A stretch of DNA of 64,000 nt from Glycomyces amatae (GTDB lineage: Bacteria; Actinomycetota; Actinomycetes; Mycobacteriales; Micromonosporaceae), in NCBI RefSeq assembly GCF_020991375.1, contig NZ_JAJLQZ010000007.1, forward strand, positions 1-64,000. Reading direction: 5' to 3'. Position 1 is the stretch's first letter. Each line of letters starts with the position of its first letter. Below the pieces are notes generated by a model. That model was given only the letters and a program-made list of their open reading frames with translations. It made no database searches and was not told the DNA's origin. Of the stretch, positions 8,814-18,530 are shown one piece after another. The position numbers and the translations under genes are program-made.

Positions 8814-9068
8814 ATGAGAACTACGGTGACTATCGAAGACAGCATCGCGGTCCGCATCGAAGGGCTGCGAGCGGAGCGGCACATGACTTTCAAAGAAGCG
8901 ATCAATGAGATCCTGAGCCTCGGTCTGGACGCCTGGGACAATCCCGGCGTCCAGACCGAGCAGAAGCGCACCTGGACCACTCCGAGGGACCTCGGAGGAC
9001 AGGTGTTGCCATATCAGGCCAGCACGGCCGAGATGCTCGCTCTCGCAGAGGGTGAGGACTACAAGTAG
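8814..9068 (+). CDS. vapB: VapB-type antitoxin
   Basis: 84 residues beginning MRTTVTIED, the N-terminal beta-strand of ribbon-helix-helix or related DNA-binding antitoxins, followed by a helical segment and an acidic C-terminus suited to blocking the toxin. Its stop overlaps the toxin start (TAGTG). The base composition of this pair is visibly less GC-rich than its neighbours, as often seen for mobile toxin-antitoxin genes. The antitoxin should bind the inverted repeat directly upstream. Confidence 0.75.
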   Translation: MRTTVTIEDSIAVRIEGLRAERHMTFKEAINEILSLGLDAWDNPGVQTEQKRTWTTPRDLGGQVLPYQASTAEMLALAEGEDYK

Positions 9069-9505
9069 TGTTCTTGATCGATGTCAACGTGCTCGTGTAC
9101 GCGGTGGATTCGAACCAGCCGAGGCACGAGGCAGCGAAGGGCTGGCTCGACGAGCAGTTGAACGGTCGGGGCAGGACCATCGGCCTGCCTTGGGAGACAC
9201 TGGTGGGATTCATGCGGATCCTGACCAATCCGAGAATCTTCCGAACTCCGCTCACTGCGGAGCAAGCGTGGGATCAGGTCGACCAGTGGTTGTCGAGCCC
9301 CGCATCGTGGGTGCCGGTCCCCGGACCCGGCCATCGGAACATCCTGGACCGGATCATGCGAGCAGAGCGGCCGACGGCGAAACTGATTCCCGACGCGCAC
9401 CTCGTGGCGCTGGCAATCGAGTATGGATTGACTGTTGCCAGCGCCGACACTGATTTCGGAGGTTTCGCTGATGTCCGATGGATCGATCCGACGCGCACGA
9501 GATGA
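9068..9505 (+). CDS. vapC: VapC-type PIN-domain ribonuclease toxin
   Basis: 145 residues starting GTG at the last base of the vapB stop. The PIN-domain acidic residues are present: Asp5 (LIDVNVL), Glu43 (PWETLVGF), Asp109 (PDAHLVALA) and Asp127/Asp129 (ADTDFGGF), so the metal-dependent nuclease site looks intact. Family members cleave tRNA or 23S rRNA; the target here cannot be predicted. It resembles the TA_VapC subgroup with an arginine/proline-rich tail and is paired with the antitoxin gene immediately upstream. Confidence 0.85.
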   Translation: MFLIDVNVLVYAVDSNQPRHEAAKGWLDEQLNGRGRTIGLPWETLVGFMRILTNPRIFRTPLTAEQAWDQVDQWLSSPASWVPVPGPGHRNILDRIMRAERPTAKLIPDAHLVALAIEYGLTVASADTDFGGFADVRWIDPTRTR

Positions 9506-9534
9506 GCCCACGGCGCCGACGTTCCGATGGGGGC

Positions 9535-10170
9535 TCAGGCCGCTGCCGCAGTGAACCTGGTTCGGCGGTGCTTCGGGTGTTCGAGTTCGTCGAGCACCGC
9601 TATCGCCAGGTCCTCCATGGAGATCCGCGCCGTGCCGTCCTCGGCCACCAGGAGCTCGTCCTTACCCAGGCGGTACCTCCCGGTCCGTTCGCCCGGCTCC
9701 AGCACCGCGGGCGGACTCAGGTAGGTCCAGTCCGCCTCGGCCTCCGCTTCGCACAGCCGGTGCTGCGCCGCGCTCGCCTCGGCGACCGCCCGCCACTCCT
9801 CGGCTATGTACCGCGGGTCCTCCAGCACCGTCCGGCCGCTGTCCGGGACCCGCAGCGTCGCAGCCCCTCCGACGATCAGGAGCCGCACACCGCTCGCCGC
9901 CGCTCCCTTGAGGAGCGCTCCGGTCGCTTCGACCTGCTCCTGTTCGCGCCCGGTCGGCGCCCGGACCGCGCTCACCGCCGCGTCGTGGCCCGCGCTGAGG
10001 CGGGCGACCTGATCCGGATCGGCGGCGTCGCCGATGACGACCGCGAGGCCTTGGGGGAGTTCGGAGTCCGGTCGCCGCACCACGGCCGTGACCTCGTGGC
10101 CCCGGGCCAGTGCCTCGGCGGCGGTCCGTGATCCGACACCGCCTCCGGCTCCGAAGATGATGACGCGCAT
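9535..10170 (-). CDS. NAD(P)-binding NmrA/SDR-type protein
   Basis: 211 residues with the N-terminal Rossmann motif GAGGGVGSRTA (residues 7-17) and the domain pattern of NAD(P)-dependent epimerase/NmrA-like proteins (YwnB-like). GAGAGGAAACCC precedes the ATG. It lies between the toxin gene and the EamA gene, on the strand opposite to vapBC. The 83-bp gap to the EamA gene end could allow co-transcription. Such proteins often act as redox sensors or reductases; the substrate is not predictable. Confidence 0.8.
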   Translation of the reverse strand: MRVIIFGAGGGVGSRTAAEALARGHEVTAVVRRPDSELPQGLAVVIGDAADPDQVARLSAGHDAAVSAVRAPTGREQEQVEATGALLKGAAASGVRLLIVGGAATLRVPDSGRTVLEDPRYIAEEWRAVAEASAAQHRLCEAEAEADWTYLSPPAVLEPGERTGRYRLGKDELLVAEDGTARISMEDLAIAVLDELEHPKHRRTRFTAAAA

Positions 10171-10253
10171 GGGTTTCCTCTCTGGTCGCGGCGACCGCCT
10201 GAGCATCGGCGGCCGCCGGGGTTCGGCGGCCCGGCCTCGCGCCGGGCCGGAGG

Positions 10254-11162
10254 TCAGACTCGGGCGAGCCGCGGCCGGGGACCGGCGGTCGGGGGCACCG
10301 GGGTCTTCGGCCTCGCCTGGAGCTGCGCGGTCACCGTCGCCGCCAGCGCGACGGCGAAGCCCGCGGTCTGCCAGATCGTGAACGTCTCGCCCAGGACGAG
10401 CCAGCCCACGGTCGCCGCCGTCAGCGGCGAGAGCAGTCCCAGGAAGCTCAGCGGCACCACCGAGAGCCGCCCGATGCCCCGGAACCACAGCCAGTAGCCC
10501 AGCGCGGTGTTGACCAGGCCGAGGTACGCGTAGCCGAGCAGGTTGTCCGCGGTGAGCGCGGGGATCGCGCCCTCGGTCGCGAACGCGAGGGGGACGAGCA
10601 GCAGCCCGCCCGCCGTCAGCTGCCAGCCCGCGAGGGCCGCCGGGCCCGCGCCCTCGGGCATCCCCCACCGCTTGGTCAGCACGACCGCGACCGCCATCGA
10701 GACCGCGCCGCCGACGCCCGCGAGCGCGCCGATCAGGTCGAGTTCGGCCTCGGCGGTGAGCACGACCAGCGCGACGCCGCCGACGCCCGCCAGTCCCAGC
10801 AGCCAGGTGCGCAGGCGCACCCGCTGGTGCAGGATCAGCAGCGTCGCCCCCGCCGTCGCGAGCGGTCCGACCGCCGCCGCGACCGCCGCGACGCCCCCGG
10901 GGAGCCGGTAGGTCGCGATGAACAGCAGCGCGAAGAACGCCGCGATGTTCAGCGTGCCGATCACCGCCGACTTCCACCACCACGCCCCCTTCGGGAGCCT
11001 TCGCGACAGGAGGATCAGCAGGAGGCCCGCGGGCAGCGCCCGGAGCATCGCGGTCAGGAACGGCCGGTCCGCCGGGAGGAACTCAGTGGTCACGATGTAG
11101 GTCGTGCCCCACATGACCGGGGCCAGGGCCGTCAGGAGGAGGTCTTTGGTGCTGCGGTTCAT
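10254..11162 (-). CDS. EamA/DMT-family transporter
   Basis: 302 residues, strongly hydrophobic, with about ten transmembrane segments arranged as two EamA repeats. It starts with ATG after AAGGAG. An upstream ATG would add 14 residues but lies inside the operator. Family members export amino acids or metabolites. It is divergent from a MarR regulator across a large shared palindrome, so expression is probably repressed by that regulator. Confidence 0.85.
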   Translation of the reverse strand: MNRSTKDLLLTALAPVMWGTTYIVTTEFLPADRPFLTAMLRALPAGLLLILLSRRLPKGAWWWKSAVIGTLNIAAFFALLFIATYRLPGGVAAVAAAVGPLATAGATLLILHQRVRLRTWLLGLAGVGGVALVVLTAEAELDLIGALAGVGGAVSMAVAVVLTKRWGMPEGAGPAALAGWQLTAGGLLLVPLAFATEGAIPALTADNLLGYAYLGLVNTALGYWLWFRGIGRLSVVPLSFLGLLSPLTAATVGWLVLGETFTIWQTAGFAVALAATVTAQLQARPKTPVPPTAGPRPRLARV

Positions 11163-11174
11163 CGTCGCTCCTTG

Positions 11175-11228
11175 AAGTATCTTGATGTAAAGTAGCTTAC
11201 TCACAAGCTAGTTTTAGTCAAGATACTT
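11175..11228. promoter_or_regulatory. 54-bp dyad between eamA-type and marR genes
   Basis: Perfect 11-bp outer arms (AAGTATCTTGA at 11175-11185, TCAAGATACTT at 11218-11228) and perfect 6-bp inner arms (TAGCTT at 11193-11198, AAGCTA at 11205-11210) share the same centre at 11201.5. Overall 20 of 27 half-site positions are symmetric. A TTGA -35-like element lies in each outer arm and faces the opposite gene, so both promoters would overlap here. ATCTTGA half-sites are typical of MarR-family operators. Confidence 0.7.
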
Positions 11229-11285
11229 GGACTTGAGTTGGATCACGCCGAGGTACTTCCTCGCGGGAAGGGCCGGTGGGCCAGA

Positions 11286-11798
11286 ATGACACCCATGACC
11301 GACGACGCCGTGGACCGCATCATCGCGCAGTGGCACCGCGAGATGCCCGACCTCGAGCTCGACTCCATGGCGCTCTACGGGCGCATCCACCGCATCTCGC
11401 GCAAGCTCGGCGCCCGGCTCCACCGCCTGCGCGCTCAGCAGGGCCTGGGGCGCAACGAGTTCGACGTGCTCGCCGCGATCCGCCGCTCGGGCGAACCGTT
11501 CACCTTGTCGCCCAAAGAGATCGGCGCGACCCTCATGCTCAGTTCGGGCGGTCTGACCGGACGGCTCGACAAGCTCGAGGCCGCCGGCTTCGTCGAGCGG
11601 CTGCCCGATCCCGCCGACCGCCGCGGCCTGAAGGTGCGCATGACCGCCCGCGGCCGCGAGGTCATCGAGGAGGCCGTGCGCACCGGCATCGACCTCCAGG
11701 ACGAGTCGCTGTCGGTCCTCACCGCCCGGGAGCGCGAGCAGCTCGGCGCGCTCCTGCGCAAGCTCCACCTCGGCTTCGAGGACGAGCCCTTCGACTGA
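11286..11798 (+). CDS. MarR-family transcriptional regulator
   Basis: 170 residues (or 167 from the ATG three codons later) with a central winged helix: the segment near LSPKEIGATLMLSSGGLTGRLDKLEAAG is the recognition region, and the wing DPADRRGLKVRMT follows. It is divergent from the EamA transporter across the dyad, the classic arrangement of a ligand-responsive repressor controlling an exporter and itself. It is convergent with the metallo-hydrolase gene, 10 bp away. Confidence 0.88.
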   Translation: MTPMTDDAVDRIIAQWHREMPDLELDSMALYGRIHRISRKLGARLHRLRAQQGLGRNEFDVLAAIRRSGEPFTLSPKEIGATLMLSSGGLTGRLDKLEAAGFVERLPDPADRRGLKVRMTARGREVIEEAVRTGIDLQDESLSVLTAREREQLGALLRKLHLGFEDEPFD

Positions 11799-11808
11799 CC
11801 GCCGGGCC

Positions 11809-12717
11809 TCAGTGCTGCGTCAGGTCGACGCTGTAGTCGAAGACGTCGTAGACGACGACCGGAGGCGGCGGCCCGGGGGACGCGGCGGGCGCCGGCGCCG
11901 GCTCGGGCGGGGGAGGGGCCAGCTCCCGGCAGCGCGCGAGCGCCGCCGCCGTGGCCTCGGCCCCGAACGGGCCGTGCGCCAGCGCCTCCTCCTCGGTCAC
12001 GAACCCCTGCGCGACCTCCCGGCACAGCCGGGCCGTCTCGGCGAGGTCCCCCGCCTGGCCCCGCGCCCACCAGTAGTCGGCCGGGTCGCCGTGGCCGGGC
12101 ACCACGACCGGCGGCCGCCAGCTCAGCAGGTACTCGACCGCCTGCGGCCACTCGTAGGGGTACGCGGATCCGTACGAGGGCGGCGCGCCGTTCTCGAGCA
12201 GGTCCCCGGCGAAGAGCACGCCCGCGTCCGGGACCTCCACCACCATGTCGTTGTCGCCGTGCGCGAGCCCGACCTGGCGCAGGACCACCGTCCGCCCGCC
12301 CAGGTTCAGGCCGACCGCGCCGCTGACGCGGCAGTTCGGCGGCACCAGCCGGGAGGCGCCGATGCGGCGGGCCTCCTCCTCGCGGCCGTCCTGCCGGTAC
12401 TTCGCCGCCCAGCGCTTGCGCTGCCCGTCGCCGGACGCCACGTAGTGCGCGCCGTCGGCGACCGCCCAGACCGCCGACTCCCCGAACGCGGAGGTGCCGA
12501 ACCAGTGGTCGAAGTGGTCGTGCGTGTAGGCCACCTGCCACGGCAGGTCGGTCAGCTCCCGGACCGCGGTGGCGAACGCGTAGCCCGCCTCGGCCGTGAT
12601 CCCGGTGTCGATCACCAGGCAGCACTCGTCGCCGACGACCAGCCCGAGGGTCTGGTCCAGCTCCTCCAGGCGCCGCGCCCAGACCCTGTCAGCCACTTCG
12701 ATCCAGCGGTCATTCAT
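11809..12717 (-). CDS. Metallo-beta-lactamase-fold hydrolase
   Basis: 302 residues. The metal-binding signature H-x-H-x-D-H is at 66-71 (THDHFDHW). Further ligands are visible as GLAHGDNDMVV, FAGDLLENG and VVPGHGDPADY. The C-terminus is a proline/alanine-rich tail ahead of YDVFDYSVD. The -10 box TACCAT (minus strand, 12724-12729) is six bases before the ATG, indicating a leaderless mRNA. Glyoxalase II, lactonase and other hydrolases share this fold, so the substrate is open. Confidence 0.82.
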   Translation of the reverse strand: MNDRWIEVADRVWARRLEELDQTLGLVVGDECCLVIDTGITAEAGYAFATAVRELTDLPWQVAYTHDHFDHWFGTSAFGESAVWAVADGAHYVASGDGQRKRWAAKYRQDGREEEARRIGASRLVPPNCRVSGAVGLNLGGRTVVLRQVGLAHGDNDMVVEVPDAGVLFAGDLLENGAPPSYGSAYPYEWPQAVEYLLSWRPPVVVPGHGDPADYWWARGQAGDLAETARLCREVAQGFVTEEEALAHGPFGAEATAAALARCRELAPPPPEPAPAPAASPGPPPPVVVYDVFDYSVDLTQH

Positions 12718-13038
12718 GCCGCAATGGTAGGCGACGGCCGCGCGGTCCGTTTTCCCGCGACGCTGCGTCACGGCCCGGCGGCGAGGCCCGTCGCTCCGGG
12801 AGGGGCCGCCGGAAAGCGCGATTCCCCCACGTTCTACCTTCGGCCTTGTATCGGTCCGTGCGCCGCTCACGCGGCCGCGGATCGCATCGACGGGCGAGTC
12901 GTAATAAGGCTATGATCCTGATTCGCCCCCATGTCAGGACACGGTTGGATCACGGAATGGGCGACTTATCGCTTTTCCGGGCTCGTGTAGGTTTCGGGTT
13001 GATGTGAACCCCTCTTGTGTACGAAGGAGTACCTCCCA
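12718..13038. other. Intergenic region between metallo-hydrolase and sugar-binding protein
   Basis: It holds the leaderless promoter of the hydrolase at its left end and the leader of the sugar-binding gene at its right. A small inverted repeat GGGTT-GATGTG-AACCC lies at 12996-13011, 28 bp before the sugar-binding start, and GAAGGAGT is the ribosome-binding site. No ORF or RNA gene could be supported. Confidence 0.4.
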
Positions 13039-14136
13039 ATGCACCTCAGTCGCCGCGGCCTGCTGTTCGGATCGGCAGGCGCCGCCGCCGTCTCACTGGC
13101 CGGATGCGGTGCGGGCGAGGAAACGGCCCAGCTCACCGGCTTCACCGGCATCGCCATGCCCACCGACACCTCCGAGCGCTGGGTGATCGAGGGCAAGTCC
13201 CTGGAGGACAACCTCAAGAAGCTCGGCTACGACGTCATCCACCAGAACGCCAAGGACGACATCGACACCCAGATCAAGCAGATCCAGTCGATGGTCGACG
13301 AGGGCGTCGAGTTCCTCATCATCGCCGCCATCGACAACAAGTCCCTCGGCGCGGTCCTGGCGGAGGCGAAGAACCAGGGCGTCACGGTCATCTCCTACGA
13401 CCGGCTCATCCTCGAGACCCCCGACGTCGACTACTACGCCTCGTTCGACAACTACCAGGTCGGCGTCCTCCAGGCCACCCACATCATCGACCGCCTCCAG
13501 CTCAACGAGCAGTCGGGCCCGTTCAACATCGAGCTGTTCTCGGGCGACCCCGGCGACAACAACTCGCAGTACTTCTTCATGGGAGGCCTCGACACCCTCG
13601 AGAGCTACATCTACGAGGGCAAGCTCGTGATCCTCTCCGGCGAGACCGAGCAGTCGCCGACCTCCACCAAGGCCTGGAGCGGCGACGTCGCGTTCGAGCG
13701 CATGGAGGGGCTGCTCAAAGACTTCTACGAGGACGAGGACCTCCACGCGGTGCTCTCGCCCTACGACGGCATCAGCCGCGGCGTGGTCGAGGCGCTCGTC
13801 GACAACGGCTACGAGCCGGGCGAGGACGACTTCCCGATCGTGACGGGCCAGGACGCCGAGGCGCAGTCGCTGAAGGCGATCAAGGAGGGCACCGGCCAGA
13901 CCGAGACGGTCTTCAAGGACACCCGGCAGCTCGCCTCCACCGTCACCGAGATGGTCGAGGCGATCGTCAACGGCGGGGACCCGGAGATCAACGACCGCGG
14001 CACCTACGACAACGGCTTCAAGTTCGTGCCCTCGCTGCTGCTCGAGCCGGTCGACGTCACCGCCGAGAACTACCAGGAGGTCGTCGTCGACAGCGGCTAC
14101 CTCACCGAGGACCAGATCGACGCGGGCCAGGCTTAA
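13039..14136 (+). CDS. ChvE/XylF-like sugar-binding lipoprotein
   Basis: 365 residues. The signal combines a twin-arginine motif (SRRGLL) with a lipobox (SLAGC, Cys23), so it is probably a Tat-exported lipoprotein. The mature part matches periplasmic sugar-binding proteins of the ChvE/xylose/multiple-monosaccharide group (TQIKQIQSMVDEGVEFLII, DYYASFDNYQVG, VTGQDAEAQSLKAI). These normally deliver pentoses or aldoses to a dedicated ABC importer. No ATPase or permease is adjacent: the next gene is a cell-wall protein after a terminator. It must use a transporter encoded elsewhere or act as a sensor. GAAGGAGT is eight bases before the ATG. Confidence 0.85.
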   Translation: MHLSRRGLLFGSAGAAAVSLAGCGAGEETAQLTGFTGIAMPTDTSERWVIEGKSLEDNLKKLGYDVIHQNAKDDIDTQIKQIQSMVDEGVEFLIIAAIDNKSLGAVLAEAKNQGVTVISYDRLILETPDVDYYASFDNYQVGVLQATHIIDRLQLNEQSGPFNIELFSGDPGDNNSQYFFMGGLDTLESYIYEGKLVILSGETEQSPTSTKAWSGDVAFERMEGLLKDFYEDEDLHAVLSPYDGISRGVVEALVDNGYEPGEDDFPIVTGQDAEAQSLKAIKEGTGQTETVFKDTRQLASTVTEMVEAIVNGGDPEINDRGTYDNGFKFVPSLLLEPVDVTAENYQEVVVDSGYLTEDQIDAGQA

Positions 14137-14158
14137 GGGTCCGATCACGCAGAGCGAC

Positions 14159-14184
14159 GACGGCCGGGCCTCACCCGGTCGTTT
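14159..14184 (+). terminator. Terminator after the sugar-binding gene
   Basis: A 9-10 bp stem (ACGGCCGGG with CCCGGTCGT, including one or two G-T pairs) around CCTCA is followed by TTT. It isolates the sugar-binding gene from the LPXTG gene. Confidence 0.55.
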
Positions 14185-14379
14185 CGCGGCTTTCGCGGCA
14201 TAAGTCAGACCTCTTGCGCCCCAACTCTTTACAGCGGTCCCGTTACATGATTGTTATGCGACCCTTCGTCGCGTTGCGGCGTGTCTTCTTTGGTACGGTG
14301 CCGAGGCCGGTCAGTGCTCACACCCCTGGCCGAGCGGCTCCGAATCCCCCCAATGCAATGTCATTCACTTAGGAGAACC

Positions 14380-15474
14380 ATGAACCGTACCCTCAAGCGG
14401 GTGCTGGGCGTGACCGGTAGCGTCATGCTCGGCGTCGCCGGAGCGGTCACCTTCGCCTCCGCCGCCCAGGCCCACCACCCGCAGATCGACGGCGTCGCCG
14501 AGTGCACCGATGACGGCGGCTGGACCGTGACCTGGAACGTCTACGACTGGAGCGGCAACACCGACAAGATCGGTGAGATCACCCAGATCGACGGCAGCCT
14601 CGACGCCGGCGGCCAGATCGTGGAGGGCGCCACCCTGTCGGACACCGCGCTCGTCGGCACCCAGACCCTCACCGCTGACCAGACCTCGGCCGCGATCACG
14701 GTCCACGCCGAGTGGACCAAGAACGGCAAGGTCAAGGCGACGGGCGAGACCGACGGGTATGTGACCATCCCCGCGGGCGGCTGCGAGTCCGAGACGCCCG
14801 TCGAGCCGGAGCCCGAGCCCAACTTCTCGGTCTGGAGCGACTGCTTCGGCGTGAGCGTCGTGGCGGCGAACCTGAACGAAGAGGCCCTCTCCGAGTTCAC
14901 CATCACCCCGAGCGCCGGCGACGAGATCGTCGTCACCCCCGCCTTCGGCGAGGAGTATGCGGCGTACTTCCCGGTCGAGGACGCCGAGGCCGGTCTGAGC
15001 GTCGACATCGCCATCGACGGCGAGGTCGTGCAGACCTACGACTGGGCCCCGGACGGCACCTGCGAGTGGGGCTTCATCTACGACACCTGTGACGGCCTCG
15101 AGTTCGAGCTGACCATCCCCGAGGACGGCGAAGAGACCACCTTCACCTTCACGCCCAGCAACAGCGACGAGCCGATCGTCGTGGTCGTCGTCCCGGGCAC
15201 CACGGAGACCGTGACCATTCCCGCCGTGGACAACGAGGAGTTCAGCGTCCACTACCTCATCGAGACGCCCAAGGACGCCTACGAGGGCGAGACCCCGTGG
15301 ATCCCCTGCGACGAGGAGTCCCCGGCCCCGAGCGAGACCCCGTCCGCTCAGCCGCAGCTGCCCACCACCGGTAGCTCGCTGACGATCATGATCAGCTCGG
15401 CCGCCGCGCTGATCCTGGCCGCCGGCATCATCTTCATGGTCATGCGCCGCCGCCGCGCCGCGCAGGACTGGTAG
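14380..15474 (+). CDS. LPXTG-anchored secreted surface protein
   Basis: 364 residues. The N-terminal signal peptide ends near ASAAQAHHP. An acidic, Cys-containing, beta-rich extracellular part carries two spaced P-E-P/E linkers. The C-terminus is a canonical sorting signal, LPTTG (327-331), then a hydrophobic segment and RRRR. Sortase should link it to the meso-DAP cross-bridge of the wall. It resembles actinomycete surface proteins of unknown role that begin with a His-rich mature N-terminus. AGGAG lies five bases before the ATG. No sortase gene is in the window. Confidence 0.85.
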   Translation: MNRTLKRVLGVTGSVMLGVAGAVTFASAAQAHHPQIDGVAECTDDGGWTVTWNVYDWSGNTDKIGEITQIDGSLDAGGQIVEGATLSDTALVGTQTLTADQTSAAITVHAEWTKNGKVKATGETDGYVTIPAGGCESETPVEPEPEPNFSVWSDCFGVSVVAANLNEEALSEFTITPSAGDEIVVTPAFGEEYAAYFPVEDAEAGLSVDIAIDGEVVQTYDWAPDGTCEWGFIYDTCDGLEFELTIPEDGEETTFTFTPSNSDEPIVVVVVPGTTETVTIPAVDNEEFSVHYLIETPKDAYEGETPWIPCDEESPAPSETPSAQPQLPTTGSSLTIMISSAAALILAAGIIFMVMRRRRAAQDW

Positions 15475-15514
15475 ACCGCATCCCCTTGAGGGACACGGTC
15501 TCCTGAAGTAAGGA

Positions 15515-15540
15515 GGGGCCGCACCGTTCGGTGCGGCCCC
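15515..15540 (+). terminator. Terminator between the LPXTG gene and azlD
   Basis: A perfect 12-bp stem GGGGCCGCACCG/CGGTGCGGCCCC with a 2-nt centre, followed by TTCCT. It sits between convergent genes and can serve both. Confidence 0.8.
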
Positions 15541-15551
15541 TTCCTCGTGCC

Positions 15552-15860
15552 TCAAGCGATCCCGGCGAGCCGCAGCAGCGCGGTCGTTCCGGCCGCCGCG
15601 ATCACGACGACGAGGATCGGGGCCCGGCGCCAGGCCAGGACTCCGCCGACGAGGACACCCGCGGGGAGCGCCCAGCCCGCGAAGCCCCCGTCCACGACGA
15701 ACGCCCCGGTCACCACCAAGGCCGCGAGGACCACCATGGCCCCGCGCTTCATCATCGTCTCGGTCCGCTCGGACACCTTGATCCGGCCCCGCACCGCGGG
15801 CCCGGCGAACCGCACCAGGTAGACGCCCACCGCCAGGGCCAGCACCGCCGCCATGGTCAT
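15552..15860 (-). CDS. azlD: AzlD-family branched-chain amino acid exporter subunit
   Basis: 102 residues with about three to four membrane segments and the AzlD pattern (YLVRFAGPAVRGRI near the N-terminus). Its ATG overlaps the azlC stop (ATGA). Together with AzlC it forms a two-component exporter, known in other bacteria for branched-chain amino acids or azaleucine resistance. Confidence 0.85.
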   Translation of the reverse strand: MTMAAVLALAVGVYLVRFAGPAVRGRIKVSERTETMMKRGAMVVLAALVVTGAFVVDGGFAGWALPAGVLVGGVLAWRRAPILVVVIAAAGTTALLRLAGIA

Positions 15861-16555
15861 GCCCCGGCCTCCTTCTTCTTCCCGCCTCGCGGCCAGGCCG
15901 CGAGGAGCCCGACGAGCGCCAGGAGCACCGGCAGGCCCGTGGGCAGGAACGGCGCGGTCGCCACGGCGATCGCCGATCCGGCGATGACCGCCAGCAGCGT
16001 GTCGCGGTCCTTCAGGCTCGGCAGCACCAGGGCGAGCAGCAGCGCCGGGAACGCGGCGTCGAGGCCGAGCGCGTCCGGGTCGGCGATGTAGGCGCCGGCG
16101 AGCACGCCGACCACCGTCCCGGTGTTCCACGCGATGAACATGATGACGCTGGTGATCCAGAACGCGGCCTTGGCCCGGCGCCGGTCCTTCCCCGCCGCGA
16201 GGGCGAACGCGGTGGACTGGTCGATGAGCATGTGGGTGCCCAGCAGCCGCGTCCACCACTTGTCCCAGTACAGGTCGCCCACGGCCAGGCCGTAGGGGAT
16301 GTGGCGCAGGTGGACGAGGACGCCGGCGACGAGCCCGGCGACGATCCCGCCGCCGGCCGTCACGACCGCGAGCATCGCGAACTGCGAGGTGGCCGCGAAC
16401 GTCAGGACCGACATGGCCACCGGGATCCACCACGGCAGCCCGGCGGCCGTGGCGAGCGCCCCGAACGAGGCGCCCACGATGGCGATGCCGACCGCCATGG
16501 CGGCCGCGTCGCGGTACAGGTCCCGGTCGCGCTCGGGAGGGAAGGGGAAAGGCAC
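15857..16555 (-). CDS. azlC: AzlC-family branched-chain amino acid exporter subunit
   Basis: 232 residues from a GTG that places PFPFPPERDRDLYRDA before the first membrane segment. This matches the family length of about 230; the frame remains open 31 codons further upstream. The AzlC core (ATSQFAMLAVVTAGGG, HLRHIPYGL) is clear, with about six to seven membrane segments. It is translationally coupled to azlD. A long hairpin separates it from glnA on the same strand, so it is likely transcribed separately. Confidence 0.85.
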   Translation of the reverse strand: MPFPFPPERDRDLYRDAAAMAVGIAIVGASFGALATAAGLPWWIPVAMSVLTFAATSQFAMLAVVTAGGGIVAGLVAGVLVHLRHIPYGLAVGDLYWDKWWTRLLGTHMLIDQSTAFALAAGKDRRRAKAAFWITSVIMFIAWNTGTVVGVLAGAYIADPDALGLDAAFPALLLALVLPSLKDRDTLLAVIAGSAIAVATAPFLPTGLPVLLALVGLLAAWPRGGKKKEAGA

Positions 16556-16595
16556 GCGGCGAGTATGACTCTCGTCCCCGCGCGGCCCCGCACGC

Positions 16596-16640
16596 GAGAC
16601 GGGGCGCGACCGGTGCGTCACACCGGTCGCGCCCCGTCTC
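16596..16640 (-). terminator. Long hairpin separating glnA from azlC
   Basis: Perfect 20-bp arms at 16596-16615 and 16621-16640 flank the 5-nt loop CGTCA. It lacks a T-run, but its stability and its place downstream of glnA and upstream of azlC make it a likely terminator of glnA. Confidence 0.75.
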
Positions 16641-16690
16641 AGGCGCATGAGCCGTCGCGCCGCCCGGGCGGCGCTTCGGGCGCTACTCGC

Positions 16691-16797
16691 TACACCTCGT
16701 AGGCAGCGCCCTGTGGTACCACTCGTTACACCTCGTAGGCGGTGCCTTCTGGTACTACTCGTTACACCTCGTAGGCGGTGCCTTCTGGTACTACTCG

Positions 16798-16809
<12 letters not shown>
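16691..16809 (-). repeat. 36-bp tandem repeat of the glnA 3' end
   Basis: Units begin at 16691, 16727, 16763 and 16799 (plus-strand numbering), the last lying in the glnA terminus. On the glnA strand each unit carries TACGAGGTGTAA (or TAG / GAA variants), that is Tyr-Glu-Val-stop, followed by about 24 bp. Units 2 and 3 are identical in the visible core and unit 1 has diverged. The repeats therefore lie just after the true stop and copy the last three codons plus stop. Confidence 0.85.
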
Positions 16810-18222
<1,413 letters not shown>

Positions 18223-18373
18223 GAAGGTATTCCTCTCGGTAGGTGAGTTGCCGGGAGGACCGTGGCGCGGTCCCCTGGCGGCTAGCTCGTGCCGGCTCGC
18301 GAGCGGCGCCGAGTCGCCGGTTCGGACGCGCGCGCTGCGCCGGTAGTGCCGACCTCGCTGTCGACGCCAAAGC

Positions 18374-18402
18374 CATATAGCCGAAACGCTAACCGCGATC
18401 AA
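18374..18402 (-). promoter_or_regulatory. glnA promoter
   Basis: On the minus strand, TTGATC (18397-18402) and TATATG (18374-18379) are separated by exactly 17 bp. The transcript would have a leader of about 145 nt. The GlnR box abuts the -35. Confidence 0.75.
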
Positions 18403-18439
18403 TTGCCCCATCGTAAATCAAATGTTTCGTACGTGTTAC
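18402..18439 (-). promoter_or_regulatory. GlnR box of glnA (a-b-a-b sites)
   Basis: Reading the minus strand: GTAAC, 6 bp, GAAAC, 6 bp, TTTAC, 6 bp, GCAAT. This matches the GlnR consensus of two GTnAC/GAAAC 22-bp units, and its last base overlaps the -35 hexamer of glnA, the position of an activator. GlnR is the actinomycete nitrogen regulator; its gene is not in the window. Confidence 0.8.
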
Positions 18440-18530
18440 TTGCGATGTTCAGATCGTGTCCTCTTTGACCGAAACCACTGCTCAGGGCGGTGCACTCGGG
18501 GCGATTCGGGCCGAGTCGTAGACTCGCGCC

